A stretch of DNA of 64,000 bases from Yersinia bercovieri ATCC 43970 (GCF_013282745.1 NZ_CP054044.1:2170001-2234000); one strand, 5' to 3'; counted from the stretch's first letter, positions 23,450 through 33,717 are shown. Notes: generated by a model not told the origin, from the letters alone. Made by a program: numbers and translations.

Positions 23450-24814
23450 CTAAGCTGTTACCCGCTGACCCCGATTTTTCAGGACGTAACTGACCGCCAG
23501 TAGCAGTAACCACGCTGGAATCAATAGCACGGAAATCTGAATGCCTGGTGTCAAATACATGATGACCAGAATGCCACTCAGGAAGAGTAAGCACAGGTAG
23601 TTGCTGAACGGATACCAGAATGCTTTGAACTGCGGAATGACGCCCTGACGGTTTTTAGCCGCACGGAATTTAAGATGTGCGAGGCTAATCATCGCCCAGT
23701 TGATGACCAGTGCGGAGACCACCAGTGCCATCAATAATTCAAAAGCACGGCCCGGTATTAAGTAGTTAATCAGCACACAGAAGGCGGTGGCAAATGCTGA
23801 GACGGCGATGGCAATTACCGGTACACCGCGACCATCGACTTTCAACAGTATTTTCGGGCCATTGCCCTGTTTTGCCAGGCCGAACAACATGCGGCTGTTG
23901 CAGTAAACACAACTGTTGTAGACCGACAGTGCCGCCGTCAGTACCACAATATTCAATACCGTGGCGACCACATTACTGTTCAATGCATGGAAGATCAGCA
24001 CAAACGGGCTGCCGCCTTCGACCACTTTGCCCCACGGGTAGAGAGAGAGCAAAATAGCCAAAGAACCGATATAGAACAATAGGATACGGTAGATAACCTG
24101 ATTGGTGGCTTTCGGGATGCTTTTAGCTGGGTTTTCAGCTTCTGCGGCGGTAATGCCCACTAATTCAAGGCCACCGAAGGAGAACATAATAACCGCCATG
24201 GCCATCACCAAGCCCATGATGCCATTGGGGAAGAATCCCCCTTGCGCCCACAAGTTGGTCACTGTGGCTTCCGGGCCGCCTTGCCCGCTCAGTAATAGCC
24301 ATCCACCGAACAGAATCATGGCGATGATGGCGACCACTTTAATAATGGCGAACCAGAACTCCATCTCACCATAGACTTTGACGTTTGCCAGATTGATGGC
24401 ATTGATGGCAAGAAAGAAGACCGCGGCAGAGACCCAGGTTGGGATCTCCGGCCACCAGTATTGCACGTAGATACCGACCGCAGTCAGTTCGGCCATTGCC
24501 ACTAACACGTACAGCACCCAGTAGTTCCAACCGGAAGCAAAACCGGCGAAATTACCCCAATATTTATACGCAAAGTGGCTGAACGAACCGGCGACCGGCT
24601 CCTCAACCACCATTTCACCTAACTGGCGCATAATCAGAAACGCGATAAAACCGCCGATTGCATACCCCAGTAAAACTGAAGGCCCCGCCATTTTTATGGT
24701 TTGCGCGATACCCAGAAATAGTCCAGTACCAATTGCGCCACCTAAGGCAATTAGCTGAATGTGGCGGTTTTTAAGCCCCCGCTTTAGCTCCGCACCTTCC
24801 TGCTGAACACTCAT
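23450..24814 (-). CDS. aroP: Aromatic amino acid permease AroP
   Basis: 454 residues from ATG 24814 (MSVQQEGAELKRGLKNRHIQ), with an AGGA 8 bases upstream. An in-frame GTG at 24838 is the alternative. APC-family transporter with twelve predicted membrane segments, the GGAIGTGLFLG motif of helix 1 and EPVAGSFSHFAYKYWG. It carries Phe, Tyr and Trp into the cell with protons. Divergent from pdhR, as in E. coli, with both sharing a long intergenic region. Confidence 0.93.
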   Translation of the reverse strand: MSVQQEGAELKRGLKNRHIQLIALGGAIGTGLFLGIAQTIKMAGPSVLLGYAIGGFIAFLIMRQLGEMVVEEPVAGSFSHFAYKYWGNFAGFASGWNYWVLYVLVAMAELTAVGIYVQYWWPEIPTWVSAAVFFLAINAINLANVKVYGEMEFWFAIIKVVAIIAMILFGGWLLLSGQGGPEATVTNLWAQGGFFPNGIMGLVMAMAVIMFSFGGLELVGITAAEAENPAKSIPKATNQVIYRILLFYIGSLAILLSLYPWGKVVEGGSPFVLIFHALNSNVVATVLNIVVLTAALSVYNSCVYCNSRMLFGLAKQGNGPKILLKVDGRGVPVIAIAVSAFATAFCVLINYLIPGRAFELLMALVVSALVINWAMISLAHLKFRAAKNRQGVIPQFKAFWYPFSNYLCLLFLSGILVIMYLTPGIQISVLLIPAWLLLLAVSYVLKNRGQRVTA

Positions 24815-25291
24815 TATTGCATCCTCTGTCGTTGTCACTTTTAGCCGGCAAACCCGAGCCTTATGCTATGCGTAATATTTTGATTACATTATCTGTATTG
24901 TTTTGTTTACGGTGGCTTTGCATGGAGTTTTCTTGTTTGGCTACCGTTTAACAGAGAATAGTGGTAGGCGGGAATTATTGCACCTGCTTTTTATTTTAAC
25001 CGGTGAATATTTGGTCAAAAATGCAAATAAAATTGTGATGCCTGATCAAGCTGTTGTTTGGCGAAAAAGCAGTAATGGGTAGTTTTAGTACGAAAACTCA
25101 TCAGTTGGCCATTTCTACCATGGTCAAACCTGTGTCCAGGTCAGAGAAAAGAGAAGGACACATTTTCCTGTGTATTGATTGAATGCTTATTCATAACTTA
25201 AGAATATAAACTCATAAATAAAATAACTATAACGCTTCAGCTTGCCTAAATACCCGTTTCATAAAAGTTAAAACTCATTGATGTCAGGTAA

Positions 25292-25302
25292 TGGTATTAC
25301 CA
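25292..25302. promoter_or_regulatory. Second PdhR-like operator
   Basis: TGGTATTACCA is a perfect core of the PdhR palindrome but with weaker outer bases (TAATGGTATTACCAACG). It lies about 138 bases upstream of the main operator, towards aroP. Confidence 0.5.
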
Positions 25303-25429
25303 ACGGTGCGTTATCACTTTGCGTCACTTTATTAGTGGAGTTGTTAAAATGTGCTGGGTTTCATGATTTTGGTCAAGGTCCGTATGGACAGGTGGTGAAT
25401 ACTTTGTTACTTTATCGTCACGTTTTTTG

Positions 25430-25446
25430 AATTGGTATTACCAATT
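25430..25446. promoter_or_regulatory. PdhR operator upstream of pdhR
   Basis: AATTGGTATTACCAATT is a perfect 17-base palindrome that fits the E. coli PdhR consensus AATTGGTnnnACCAATT. It lies 62 bases before the pdhR ATG, where pyruvate-responsive autorepression of the pdh operon would act. Confidence 0.9.
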
Positions 25447-25507
25447 GACTCCGCGCTATTTGCAGAGACGATTCACTCAATACGGCTTACAGCGCGACTC
25501 ATAAAAT

Positions 25508-26272
25508 ATGGCCTACAACAAAATCCGTCAGCCCAAATTATCAGATGTCATTGAGCAACAGCTTGAGTACCTGATTTTGGAAGGGACGCTACGCCCGGGT
25601 GAGAAATTACCGCCAGAGCGTGAGTTGGCGAAGCAATTTGATGTTTCCCGACCTTCGTTGCGAGAAGCAATCCAGCGTCTGGAAGCTAAAGGTCTGCTGC
25701 TGCGCCGTCAGGGTGGTGGTACTTTCGTGCAAACCAATCTGTGGCAAAGCTTTAGCGATCCGTTGGCTGAACTGCTGGCCGACCATCCCGAATCACAATT
25801 CGATCTATTAGAAACCCGTCATGCCCTCGAAGGTGTTGCTGCCTATTACGCAGCCCTGCGCGGTACTGATGAAGACCTGCAACGTATCCGTGAGTGCCAT
25901 ACTGTTATTCAGCAAGCCCAAGACAGCGGTGATTTAGATGCTGAGGCCGATGCTGTTATGCAGTATCAAGTGGCTGTCACAGAGGCGGCACATAATGTGG
26001 TTTTACTGCATTTGTTGCGCTGCATGGGGCCGATGCTCGAACAAAATGTTAAACAAAACTTCGAATTGCTTTACTCGCGCCGCGAAATGCTGGCAACGGT
26101 GAGCAGTCACCGCGCCGGGATTTTTGAGGCGATTGTGGCACGCGAGCCAGAGAAAGCCCGCGAAGCTTCACACCGTCACTTGGCGTTTATTGAGGAAATT
26201 CTGTTGGATCTTAGTCGGGAGCACAGTCGCCGTGAGCGATCTTTGCGTCGGCTCCAACAGCGCAAGGACTAG
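25508..26272 (+). CDS. pdhR: Pyruvate dehydrogenase complex repressor PdhR
   Basis: 254 residues, the E. coli length. The GntR-type winged helix at residues 9-77 includes [34 protein letters not shown], followed by a helical FCD ligand domain (about 95-225). PdhR represses the pdh operon and releases DNA on binding pyruvate. First gene of the pdhR-aceE-aceF group, with a perfect operator upstream. Confidence 0.96.
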   Translation: MAYNKIRQPKLSDVIEQQLEYLILEGTLRPGEKLPPERELAKQFDVSRPSLREAIQRLEAKGLLLRRQGGGTFVQTNLWQSFSDPLAELLADHPESQFDLLETRHALEGVAAYYAALRGTDEDLQRIRECHTVIQQAQDSGDLDAEADAVMQYQVAVTEAAHNVVLLHLLRCMGPMLEQNVKQNFELLYSRREMLATVSSHRAGIFEAIVAREPEKAREASHRHLAFIEEILLDLSREHSRRERSLRRLQQRKD

Positions 26273-26363
26273 AAACGATTCATTTAGGTTGCGCCTCTGC
26301 AAAACCTCAATAATTCGTTTTGGATTCTCATTTGAGAATCATTAGCGGCAACTAAACTGATGG

Positions 26364-26430
26364 GCCTATCTTCCGGTGTTTTCACCAGGGCACGTGCTTT
26401 AGCCTGGGGTTAAAGCACAGGAAGATAGGC
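26364..26430 (+). ncRNA. Predicted three-way-junction RNA element in the pdhR-aceE gap
   Basis: A perfect 11-bp closing stem, GCCTATCTTCC (26364-26374) with GGAAGATAGGC (26420-26430), encloses two hairpins. The first is GGTG-TTTT-CACC (26375-26386); the second is GTGCTTTA (26394-26401) with TAAAGCAC (26411-26418). There is no U-tract after it, so it is not a simple terminator. It ends 38 bases upstream of the aceE ATG in the pdhR-aceE transcript. Function unknown; a leader control element or an RNA-processing/stability structure is possible. The structure was deduced by eye. Confidence 0.5.
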
Positions 26431-26468
26431 TCCAAATAAACCATTAGAAACAGATAAGGAATACCACC

Positions 26469-29132
26469 ATGTCAGAACGTTTAAATAATGACGTGGATCC
26501 GATCGAAACTCGCGACTGGCTACAGGCGATTGAATCGGTTATCCGTGAAGAGGGTGTTGAGCGTGCTCAGTATCTGATTGATCAGGTTTTGGGCGAAGCC
26601 CGTAAAGGTGGTGTGAGTGTTGCAGCAGGTTCAGCCAGCCGTGATTACATCAACACGATCCCAGTAGAAGACGAACCGGCTTACCCTGGCAACCTGGAGT
26701 TGGAGCGTAGTATTCGCTCTGCTATCCGTTGGAATGCCGTGATGACGGTGTTGCGCGCGTCGAAGAAAGATCTGGATTTGGGCGGCCACATGGCATCCTT
26801 CCAATCTTCCGCGACCTTCTACGAGGTTTGCTTCAACCACTTCTTCCGCGCTCGTACCCAAAAAGATGGCGGCGATCTGGTTTACTTCCAAGGTCACATC
26901 TCTCCGGGCGTCTATGCTCGTGCTTTCCTTGAAGGCCGCTTGACTGAAGATCAGATGAACAACTTCCGTCAGGAAGTTCACGGTAAAGGTCTCTCTTCTT
27001 ACCCGCACCCGAAACTGATGCCTGAATTCTGGCAGTTCCCGACAGTATCAATGGGTCTTGGCCCGATCAGTGCCATCTATCAAGCTAAGTTCCTGAAATA
27101 TCTCTCTCACCGTGGTCTGAAAGACACTTCAGCACAGACCGTGTACGCCTTCTTGGGCGACGGCGAGATGGATGAGCCAGAATCCAAAGGTGCGATCACC
27201 ATCGCCACCCGTGAAAAACTGGATAACCTGGTCTTCGTTATCAACTGTAACTTGCAGCGCCTTGATGGCCCAGTTACCGGTAACGGCAAAATCATTAATG
27301 AGCTGGAAGGCATCTTCAGCGGTGCTGGCTGGCAAGTTCTGAAAGTGATTTGGGGTGGTCGTTGGGATGAGCTGCTGCGTAAAGATACCAGCGGTAAACT
27401 GATCCAACTGATGAACGAAACCCTGGATGGTGACTACCAGACCTTCAAATCCAAAGACGGCGCTTATGTGCGCGAACACTTCTTTGGCCGTTTCCCAGAA
27501 ACTGCTGCATTAGTGAAAGACATGAGCGACGACGAGATCTGGTCTCTGAACCGTGGCGGTCATGATCCTAAGAAAGTCTTTGCGGCACTGAAAAAAGCAC
27601 AAGATACCACTGGCAAACCAACGGTTATCCTGGCCCACACCATTAAAGGTTACGGCATGGGCGAAACCGCTGAAGGCAAAAATATTGCCCATCAGGTGAA
27701 GAAAATGAACATGGAAGGGGTTCACCACTTCCGCGATCGTTTCAATGTGCCAGTGGCTGATGCTGATATCGAAAAACTGCCCTACATCACTTTCGATAAA
27801 GAGTCAGAAGAGTACAAATATCTGCACGAACGTCGTCAGGCGCTGGAAGGCTATGTGCCAACCCGTATGCCTAAGTTCACCGAGAAGCTGGAAATCCCTG
27901 CATTGTCAGATTTCAGCTCCTTGCTGGAAGAGCAGAATAAAGAGATCTCTACCACTATCGCCTTCGTGCGCGTGCTGAACGTGATGCTGAAGAACAAGTC
28001 GATCAAAGATCGCATCGTTCCAATCATCGCCGATGAAGCCCGTACCTTCGGTATGGAAGGTCTGTTCCGTCAGATTGGTATTTACAGCCCGAATGGTCAG
28101 CAGTACACCCCGCAAGACCGTGAACAGGTTGCTTACTACAAAGAGGACGAAAAAGGCCAGATCCTGCAAGAGGGGATCAACGAACTGGGTGCGGCCTCTT
28201 CATGGCTGGCGGCTGCGACTTCATACAGCACCAACGATCTGCCAATGATCCCGTTCTACATCTACTACTCCATGTTCGGTTTCCAACGTATTGGCGATCT
28301 GTGCTGGGCGGCAGGTGACCAACAGGCGCGTGGCTTCCTGGTCGGCGGCACTTCAGGTCGTACCACCCTGAACGGCGAAGGTCTGCAACACGAAGATGGT
28401 CACAGCCATATTCAGTCGCTGACTATCCCGAACTGCATCTCTTACGATCCCGCTTATGCTTACGAAGTGGCAGTCATCATGCATGACGGTCTGGAGCGTA
28501 TGTACGGTGAAGCGCAGGAAAACGTTTATTACTACCTGACCACGCTGAACGAAAACTACCACATGCCAGCCATGCCGCAGGGCGCAGAAGAGGGTATCCG
28601 TAAAGGTATCTACAAACTGGAAACTGTTGCAGGTAGCAAAGGCAAAGTGCAGCTGATGAGTTCTGGTGCCATTTTGCGCCACGTTCGTGAAGCCGCGCAG
28701 ATTCTGGCTAACGACTACGGCGTAGGTTCTGACGTTTACAGCGTAACTTCATTCACTGAACTGGCCCGTGACGGTCAGGATTGTGAGCGTTGGAACATGC
28801 TGCACCCATCAGAAACTCCACGTGTTCCTTACGTGGCTCAGGTGATGAACGATGCTCCAGCCGTTGCTTCTACCGATTACATGAAGCTGTTCGCTGAACA
28901 AATTCGTAACTTTATTCCTGCCAGCGAGTTCCGTGTTCTGGGTACCGATGGTTTCGGCCGCTCTGACAGCCGTGAGAATCTGCGTCACCACTTTGAAGTT
29001 GATGCTTCTTACGTTGTGGTTGCCGCGCTGGGTGAATTGGCTAAACGTGGTGACATCGACACCAGCGTAGTTGCACAAGCAATTACTAAGTTTGGTATCG
29101 ACGCCGATAAAGTTAACCCGCGTCTGGCATAA
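26469..29132 (+). CDS. aceE: Pyruvate dehydrogenase E1 component AceE
   Basis: 887 residues, identical in length to E. coli and very similar throughout. The thiamine-diphosphate motif GDGEMDEPES..NCN lies near residues 230-260. The homodimeric E1 decarboxylates pyruvate and acetylates the lipoyl groups of AceF. Preceded by an AAGGA ribosome site and followed 13 bases later by aceF. Confidence 0.98.
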   Translation: MSERLNNDVDPIETRDWLQAIESVIREEGVERAQYLIDQVLGEARKGGVSVAAGSASRDYINTIPVEDEPAYPGNLELERSIRSAIRWNAVMTVLRASKKDLDLGGHMASFQSSATFYEVCFNHFFRARTQKDGGDLVYFQGHISPGVYARAFLEGRLTEDQMNNFRQEVHGKGLSSYPHPKLMPEFWQFPTVSMGLGPISAIYQAKFLKYLSHRGLKDTSAQTVYAFLGDGEMDEPESKGAITIATREKLDNLVFVINCNLQRLDGPVTGNGKIINELEGIFSGAGWQVLKVIWGGRWDELLRKDTSGKLIQLMNETLDGDYQTFKSKDGAYVREHFFGRFPETAALVKDMSDDEIWSLNRGGHDPKKVFAALKKAQDTTGKPTVILAHTIKGYGMGETAEGKNIAHQVKKMNMEGVHHFRDRFNVPVADADIEKLPYITFDKESEEYKYLHERRQALEGYVPTRMPKFTEKLEIPALSDFSSLLEEQNKEISTTIAFVRVLNVMLKNKSIKDRIVPIIADEARTFGMEGLFRQIGIYSPNGQQYTPQDREQVAYYKEDEKGQILQEGINELGAASSWLAAATSYSTNDLPMIPFYIYYSMFGFQRIGDLCWAAGDQQARGFLVGGTSGRTTLNGEGLQHEDGHSHIQSLTIPNCISYDPAYAYEVAVIMHDGLERMYGEAQENVYYYLTTLNENYHMPAMPQGAEEGIRKGIYKLETVAGSKGKVQLMSSGAILRHVREAAQILANDYGVGSDVYSVTSFTELARDGQDCERWNMLHPSETPRVPYVAQVMNDAPAVASTDYMKLFAEQIRNFIPASEFRVLGTDGFGRSDSRENLRHHFEVDASYVVVAALGELAKRGDIDTSVVAQAITKFGIDADKVNPRLA

Positions 29133-29145
29133 GAGGTAAAGAATA

Positions 29146-30732
29146 ATGTCTATCGAAATCAATGTACCGGACATCGGTGCGGATGAAGTTGAAGTCACCG
29201 AAATCATGGTGAAAGTTGGCGATACCGTTGAAGCGGAACAATCGCTGATCACTGTTGAAGGTGACAAAGCTTCTATGGAAGTCCCATCACCGCAGGCAGG
29301 TGTGGTTAAAGAGATCAAAATTGCGGTTGGCGACACTGTTGCTACCGGCAAACTGATGATGATCTTCGAAGCAACAGGGGCCGCTGCGGCTCCTGCTAAA
29401 GCAGAAGAACCTGCGGCGGCACCTGCTCCGGCAGCAGCGCCTGCGGCATCAGCGGCTAAGAACGTTGAAGTGCCCGATATCGGTGACGACGAAGTTGAAG
29501 TGACCGAAGTGATGGTGAAAGTCGGCGATAAAGTTGAAGCTGAACAATCCCTGATCACCGTTGAAGGCGATAAAGCTTCGATGGAAGTGCCTGCACCTTT
29601 CGCCGGTATCGTGAAAGAGATCAAAATCAGCACCGGCGACAAAGTGAAAACCGGCTCTCCTATCATGGTATTCGAAGTGGAAGGCGCAGCACCTGCGGCA
29701 ACTGCGGCTCCAGCACCGCAAGCAGCGGCACCGGTTGCAGCACCAGCGGCGGCTCCAGCAGCAGCTCCAACTGCTCCCGCCGCGAGCAAAGGCGAATTTA
29801 CCGAGAATGATGCTTACGTGCATGCCACTCCGGTTATCCGTCGCCTGGCCCGTGAGTTCGGCGTCAACCTGGCGAAAGTCAAAGGCAGTGGTCGTAAAGG
29901 CCGTATCCTGCGCGAAGACGTTCAGGCTTACGTGAAAGATGCGGTGAAACGCGCTGAATCTGCTCCGGCAGTCTCCGGCGGCGGCTTACCAGGCATGCTG
30001 CCTTGGCCGAAAGTCGATTTCAGCAAGTTTGGTGAAATCGAAGAGGTCGAATTGGGCCGTATCCAGAAAATCTCTGGTGCGAACCTGAGCCGTAACTGGG
30101 TCATGATCCCACATGTGACACAGTTCGATGAAGCGGATATCACTGAAGTTGAAGCCTTCCGTAAGCAACAGAACATCGAAGCTGAGAAGAAAAGACAAGA
30201 TCTGAAAATCACCCCGCTGGTGTTCCTGATGAAGGCGGCTGCTAAGGCATTGGAAGAGTTCCCGCGCTTTAACAGCTCCATTTCCGAAGATGGTCAAAAG
30301 CTGACCCTGAAGAAATACATCAATATTGGCGTGGCGGTTGATACCCCTAACGGCTTGGTTGTTCCGGTATTCCGTGACGTGAACAAAAAAGGTATTGTCG
30401 AGTTGTCTCGCGAGCTAACTGTTATTTCGAAGAAAGCGCGTGATGGCAAACTGACAGCATCTGATATGCAAGGCGGCTGTTTCACTATCTCCAGCCTGGG
30501 CGGTATCGGCGGTACGGCGTTTACGCCAATCGTTAATGCGCCAGAAGTGGCTATCTTGGGTGTGTCAAAATCATCCATGAAACCGGTTTGGAATGGTAAA
30601 GAGTTTGCTCCGCGTCTGATGTTGCCTCTGTCTCTCTCCTTCGACCACCGTGTGATCGATGGCGCAGCAGGTGCTCGCTTCGCAGCCTATATCGCGACCA
30701 TTATGGCCGATATTCGCCGTCTGGTGATGTAA
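29146..30732 (+). CDS. aceF: Dihydrolipoamide acetyltransferase E2 AceF with two lipoyl domains
   Basis: 528 residues against 630 in E. coli, because only two lipoyl domains are present (about 1-75 and 104-180). Each has the lipoylated-Lys motif [11 protein letters not shown]. They are joined by Ala/Pro linkers, then a peripheral subunit-binding domain (about 222-260) and the catalytic domain with HRVIDG (His501, Asp505). It forms the core of the pyruvate dehydrogenase complex. The two lipoyl domains are very similar at the DNA level. Confidence 0.97.
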   Translation: MSIEINVPDIGADEVEVTEIMVKVGDTVEAEQSLITVEGDKASMEVPSPQAGVVKEIKIAVGDTVATGKLMMIFEATGAAAAPAKAEEPAAAPAPAAAPAASAAKNVEVPDIGDDEVEVTEVMVKVGDKVEAEQSLITVEGDKASMEVPAPFAGIVKEIKISTGDKVKTGSPIMVFEVEGAAPAATAAPAPQAAAPVAAPAAAPAAAPTAPAASKGEFTENDAYVHATPVIRRLAREFGVNLAKVKGSGRKGRILREDVQAYVKDAVKRAESAPAVSGGGLPGMLPWPKVDFSKFGEIEEVELGRIQKISGANLSRNWVMIPHVTQFDEADITEVEAFRKQQNIEAEKKRQDLKITPLVFLMKAAAKALEEFPRFNSSISEDGQKLTLKKYINIGVAVDTPNGLVVPVFRDVNKKGIVELSRELTVISKKARDGKLTASDMQGGCFTISSLGGIGGTAFTPIVNAPEVAILGVSKSSMKPVWNGKEFAPRLMLPLSLSFDHRVIDGAAGARFAAYIATIMADIRRLVM

Positions 30733-30737
30733 TCGGT

Positions 30738-30766
30738 AAGGCCGGCTTTGCGCCGGCCTTGTTTTT
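30738..30766 (+). terminator. Terminator after aceF
   Basis: A 9-bp stem AAGGCCGGC/GCCGGCCTT (30738-30746, 30752-30760) is followed by GTTTTT. It separates aceEF from lpdA, which in E. coli also has its own promoter. Confidence 0.85.
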
Positions 30767-30907
30767 ACATAAGTCGATAAGGTTGTTGAGACACTCGTCA
30801 CGTGATGCAGCTTTTCAGATTATTAACAATTCTGTAAACTGCCGCGTGTCAGTATCCCGGTGGATGAACGGCGTCAGACCCGCCGGACAAACAATTAAGA
30901 GGTCATG

Positions 30908-32332
30908 ATGAGTACTGAAATTAAAACTCAGGTCGTGGTACTTGGGGCAGGTCCAGCAGGGTACTCTGCTGCTTTTCGTTGCGCGGATTTAGGTTTAGAA
31001 ACCATTCTGGTTGAGCGCTACTCCACGCTCGGTGGTGTTTGCCTGAATGTGGGTTGTATCCCTTCCAAGGCGTTGTTGCACGTCGCTAAAGTGATCGAAG
31101 AGGCCAAAGCACTGGCTGAGCACGGTATCGTTTTTGGCGAGCCTAAAACTGACATTGATAAAGTACGTGTTTGGAAAGAGAAAGTTATCAATCAGTTAAC
31201 CGGTGGTTTGGCAGGTATGGCTAAAGGCCGTAAAGTCAAAGTGGTAAACGGTTTTGGTAAATTTACGGGTGCAAACACCTTAGTGGTTGAAGGCGAAAAT
31301 GGCCCAACGACTATCACCTTCGATAACGCCATTATCGCTGCGGGTTCTCGTCCAATCCAACTGCCATTCATTCCTCATGAAGACCCACGTGTTTGGGACT
31401 CAACCGACGCACTGGCACTGAAAACAGTTCCTGAACGTCTGTTGGTGATGGGCGGCGGTATCATCGGTCTGGAAATGGGCACCGTTTACCACGCGCTCGG
31501 CTCTAAAATTGACGTCGTCGAAATGGCCGACCAGGTTATCCCAGCGGCTGATAAAGACGTGGTGAAAGTCTTCACCAAACGTATCAGCAAGCAGTTCAAC
31601 CTGATGTTGGAAACCAAAGTGACGGCGGTAGAAGCCAAAGAAGATGGTATCTACGTCACGATGGAAGGTAAAAAAGCGCCGGCAGAACCACAACGTTATG
31701 ATGCGGTGCTGGTGGCTATTGGCCGTGTACCTAATGGTAAGTTGCTGGATGCCGGTCAAGCTGGCGTTGAAGTTGATGAACGTGGCTTTATCCACGTGGA
31801 TAAGCAACTGCGTAGTAACGTGCCACACATCTTTGCTATCGGTGACATCGTGGGTCAGCCAATGCTGGCACATAAAGGTGTTCACGAGGGCCATGTTGCC
31901 GCGGAAGTTATCGCTGGCATGAAACATTACTTCGACCCGAAAGTGATCCCATCTATTGCCTACACTGAACCAGAAGTCGCATGGGTTGGTTTGACTGAGA
32001 AAGAAGCAAAAGAGAAAGGCATCAGCTACGAAACCTCCACCTTCCCGTGGGCGGCATCGGGCCGTGCTATCGCTTCTGATTGTGCCGACGGCATGACCAA
32101 ACTGATCTTCGACAAAGAGACTCACCGTATCATTGGTGGTGCCATTGTCGGGACTAACGGCGGCGAGCTGTTAGGTGAAATTGGTCTGGCAATTGAGATG
32201 GGTTGTGATGCGGAAGATATCGCGCTGACCATCCATGCTCACCCAACACTGCATGAGTCTGTTGGTCTGGCGGCGGAAATCTACGAAGGTAGCATTACCG
32301 ACCTGCCTAACCCGAAAGCGAAAAAGAGATAA
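30908..32332 (+). CDS. lpdA: Dihydrolipoamide dehydrogenase LpdA (E3)
   Basis: 474 residues from the second ATG of an ATGATG pair (MSTEIKTQVVVLGAGPAGYS), the E. coli length. FAD motif GAGPAG at 13-18, redox disulfide CLNVGC (Cys45, Cys50), NAD motif GGGIIGLEMG, and C-terminal HAHPTLHES with the catalytic His. It reoxidises lipoamide for the pyruvate and 2-oxoglutarate dehydrogenases and glycine cleavage. Confidence 0.97.
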   Translation: MSTEIKTQVVVLGAGPAGYSAAFRCADLGLETILVERYSTLGGVCLNVGCIPSKALLHVAKVIEEAKALAEHGIVFGEPKTDIDKVRVWKEKVINQLTGGLAGMAKGRKVKVVNGFGKFTGANTLVVEGENGPTTITFDNAIIAAGSRPIQLPFIPHEDPRVWDSTDALALKTVPERLLVMGGGIIGLEMGTVYHALGSKIDVVEMADQVIPAADKDVVKVFTKRISKQFNLMLETKVTAVEAKEDGIYVTMEGKKAPAEPQRYDAVLVAIGRVPNGKLLDAGQAGVEVDERGFIHVDKQLRSNVPHIFAIGDIVGQPMLAHKGVHEGHVAAEVIAGMKHYFDPKVIPSIAYTEPEVAWVGLTEKEAKEKGISYETSTFPWAASGRAIASDCADGMTKLIFDKETHRIIGGAIVGTNGGELLGEIGLAIEMGCDAEDIALTIHAHPTLHESVGLAAEIYEGSITDLPNPKAKKR

Positions 32333-32408
32333 GTTCTTTTTGCAAAAGCAGAATTTTCCACTGTAGAAGTTTGCCGATGTGAAAATTTGTTGCGGTAAAA
32401 AGTTGAAG

Positions 32409-32435
32409 CGGCTCCTTGGTAGGGGCCGTTTTTTT
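32409..32435 (+). terminator. Terminator after lpdA
   Basis: A 7-bp stem CGGCTCC/GGGGCCG with one G-U pair is followed by seven T residues, about 77 bases after the lpdA stop. Confidence 0.85.
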
Positions 32436-32461
32436 GCTTAAAAGTTATCAGTTAGGCGCTT

Positions 32462-33475
32462 TTATAGGTCAAGATAGTGTCCCGCCCGTAACTGACTGGG
32501 GGAGATATTAAATGTGCGACGCAGCGCCGTGGCAAAATTGGCCGGGCTGGTGTATCCCGCAATAGTCGCCGCCTGGTCAATACTGACCCCCTCTTTTTTC
32601 AATGCCAGCATGGCGCGTTTCAAGCGGCAATGGCGTAGATACTCAAACACCGTGACCTGATAACTCTCACGAAAGCGCCGCTGCAAGGTGCTGGGGCTCA
32701 TATTAATCGATTGAGCTAACTGGCTCATTGATAGATGATCAGCCTCACCACTCTCCAGCCAGTCGCGGACTTGCTGAATCCGATTTAACCCGCGTAACAC
32801 CACTTTATTCTGTTGCTGGGCTTGTTGCTCCAGTGAGCTAAAAGCTTCAATAATCAACCCGATGCATTGGGTTTCACAGCGCATACGCGCCAGCGGTGTG
32901 GTGTAAGGGGGAGTACTGGCAATTTGCTGGGCGATGGCTCGAGCCTGCACTGATGGCTGCCATAAATGAATCGCCAGATGCTGCTGCGTAAAGTTGTACA
33001 GCGTATCCCATGCGCCATCTTGCGGCAGTAAATCGCCATACAGCCACTCGCGGTCAAAGGTCAGTGTTAGCGTGCGCTCATGGCTATTATTTTTGCCGTG
33101 GCGGGTAAAGAGGGTGCTTTCGGTGAGTGAAACCAGTGATGCATCGCCTTTTTCCTGCAAATGCAGTTGCTTACCACCAAAAGAGATATGTGCGCTGCCA
33201 TTGACCACAATCGCCAATTTTAGTGCCGGATTGAGCTGGTTTTGTGTCTTGATATCGTAGAGATTGGTGACGTTCGCGGTATGTAAAATCAGATGTGGAT
33301 TGAGGCGCAATACCTGAAAATCACCAAATAGCACCGGGTCAGTGGGCAGTGACTTCGTACCGCTCAACTGGTAGTCGCTGGCGACCAAATTGGATTGCTG
33401 CACAATTTGGTCACGATAAATTGGTTTAGATGAGGGAGAGACATTGCGTAACTTGTTTTTCTTCACCGCCGACAT
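32462..33475 (-). CDS. AraC-family regulator next to a siderophore receptor (PchR/YbtA type)
   Basis: 337 residues. The C-terminal AraC DNA-binding domain (about 235-335) shows both helix-turn-helix units: MSQLAQSINMSPSTLQRRFRES and IDQAATIAGYTSPANFATALRRTF. The N-terminal part is unlike sugar regulators and fits the PchR/YbtA group that senses ferric siderophores. It is divergent from the receptor gene with a Fur box between them, so it most likely activates the receptor. The ligand is not known. Confidence 0.85.
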   Translation of the reverse strand: MSAVKKNKLRNVSPSSKPIYRDQIVQQSNLVASDYQLSGTKSLPTDPVLFGDFQVLRLNPHLILHTANVTNLYDIKTQNQLNPALKLAIVVNGSAHISFGGKQLHLQEKGDASLVSLTESTLFTRHGKNNSHERTLTLTFDREWLYGDLLPQDGAWDTLYNFTQQHLAIHLWQPSVQARAIAQQIASTPPYTTPLARMRCETQCIGLIIEAFSSLEQQAQQQNKVVLRGLNRIQQVRDWLESGEADHLSMSQLAQSINMSPSTLQRRFRESYQVTVFEYLRHCRLKRAMLALKKEGVSIDQAATIAGYTSPANFATALRRTFNISPSQLRAGHYLDL

Positions 33476-33606
33476 GATGGCTCTCCACTGACATTGACGT
33501 TATGACTCAATTGACCTGATGGCAACATTGACTCTACAACAAACAGCTTTGCCGTTTAAGCAAACCTTTTCTTTGGTGGCAAATGTAACAATTAGCAGTA
33601 TGAATT

Positions 33607-33625
33607 GATAATGAAAATAATTATC
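33607..33625. promoter_or_regulatory. Fur box between the AraC regulator and the receptor
   Basis: GATAATGAAAATAATTATC matches 17 of 19 bases of the Fur consensus GATAATGATAATCATTATC. It can serve both divergent genes, giving iron repression. Confidence 0.88.
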
Positions 33626-33717
33626 AATCTTGTTCGTTTTTGTTGCCCTGTGAATAGATTGGTAGAGATTTTCCTCTGCTGACATTTGCTGTGGGCTTTT
33701 GCATCGGGGAAAGTTTA

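Larger units (their letters stand above)
24815..25507. other. Long aroP-pdhR intergenic regulatory region
   Basis: 693 bases without a recognisable gene. It holds two PdhR-type palindromes near the pdhR side and a possible TyrR-like site near aroP (TGTATT-N6-TTTACG at 24894-24911; weak). The rest is A+T-rich and shows no coding pattern. Confidence 0.7.

Noticed and set aside
28809..29789. 326-codon minus-strand frame rich in Ala and Thr over aceE-aceF
   Set aside because: It is the shadow of the repetitive Ala/Pro linkers and lipoyl domains of AceF on the other strand.
31400..32125. 241-codon minus-strand frame opposite lpdA
   Set aside because: Shadow of a strongly codon-biased gene; composition rich in His and Phe, no family features.
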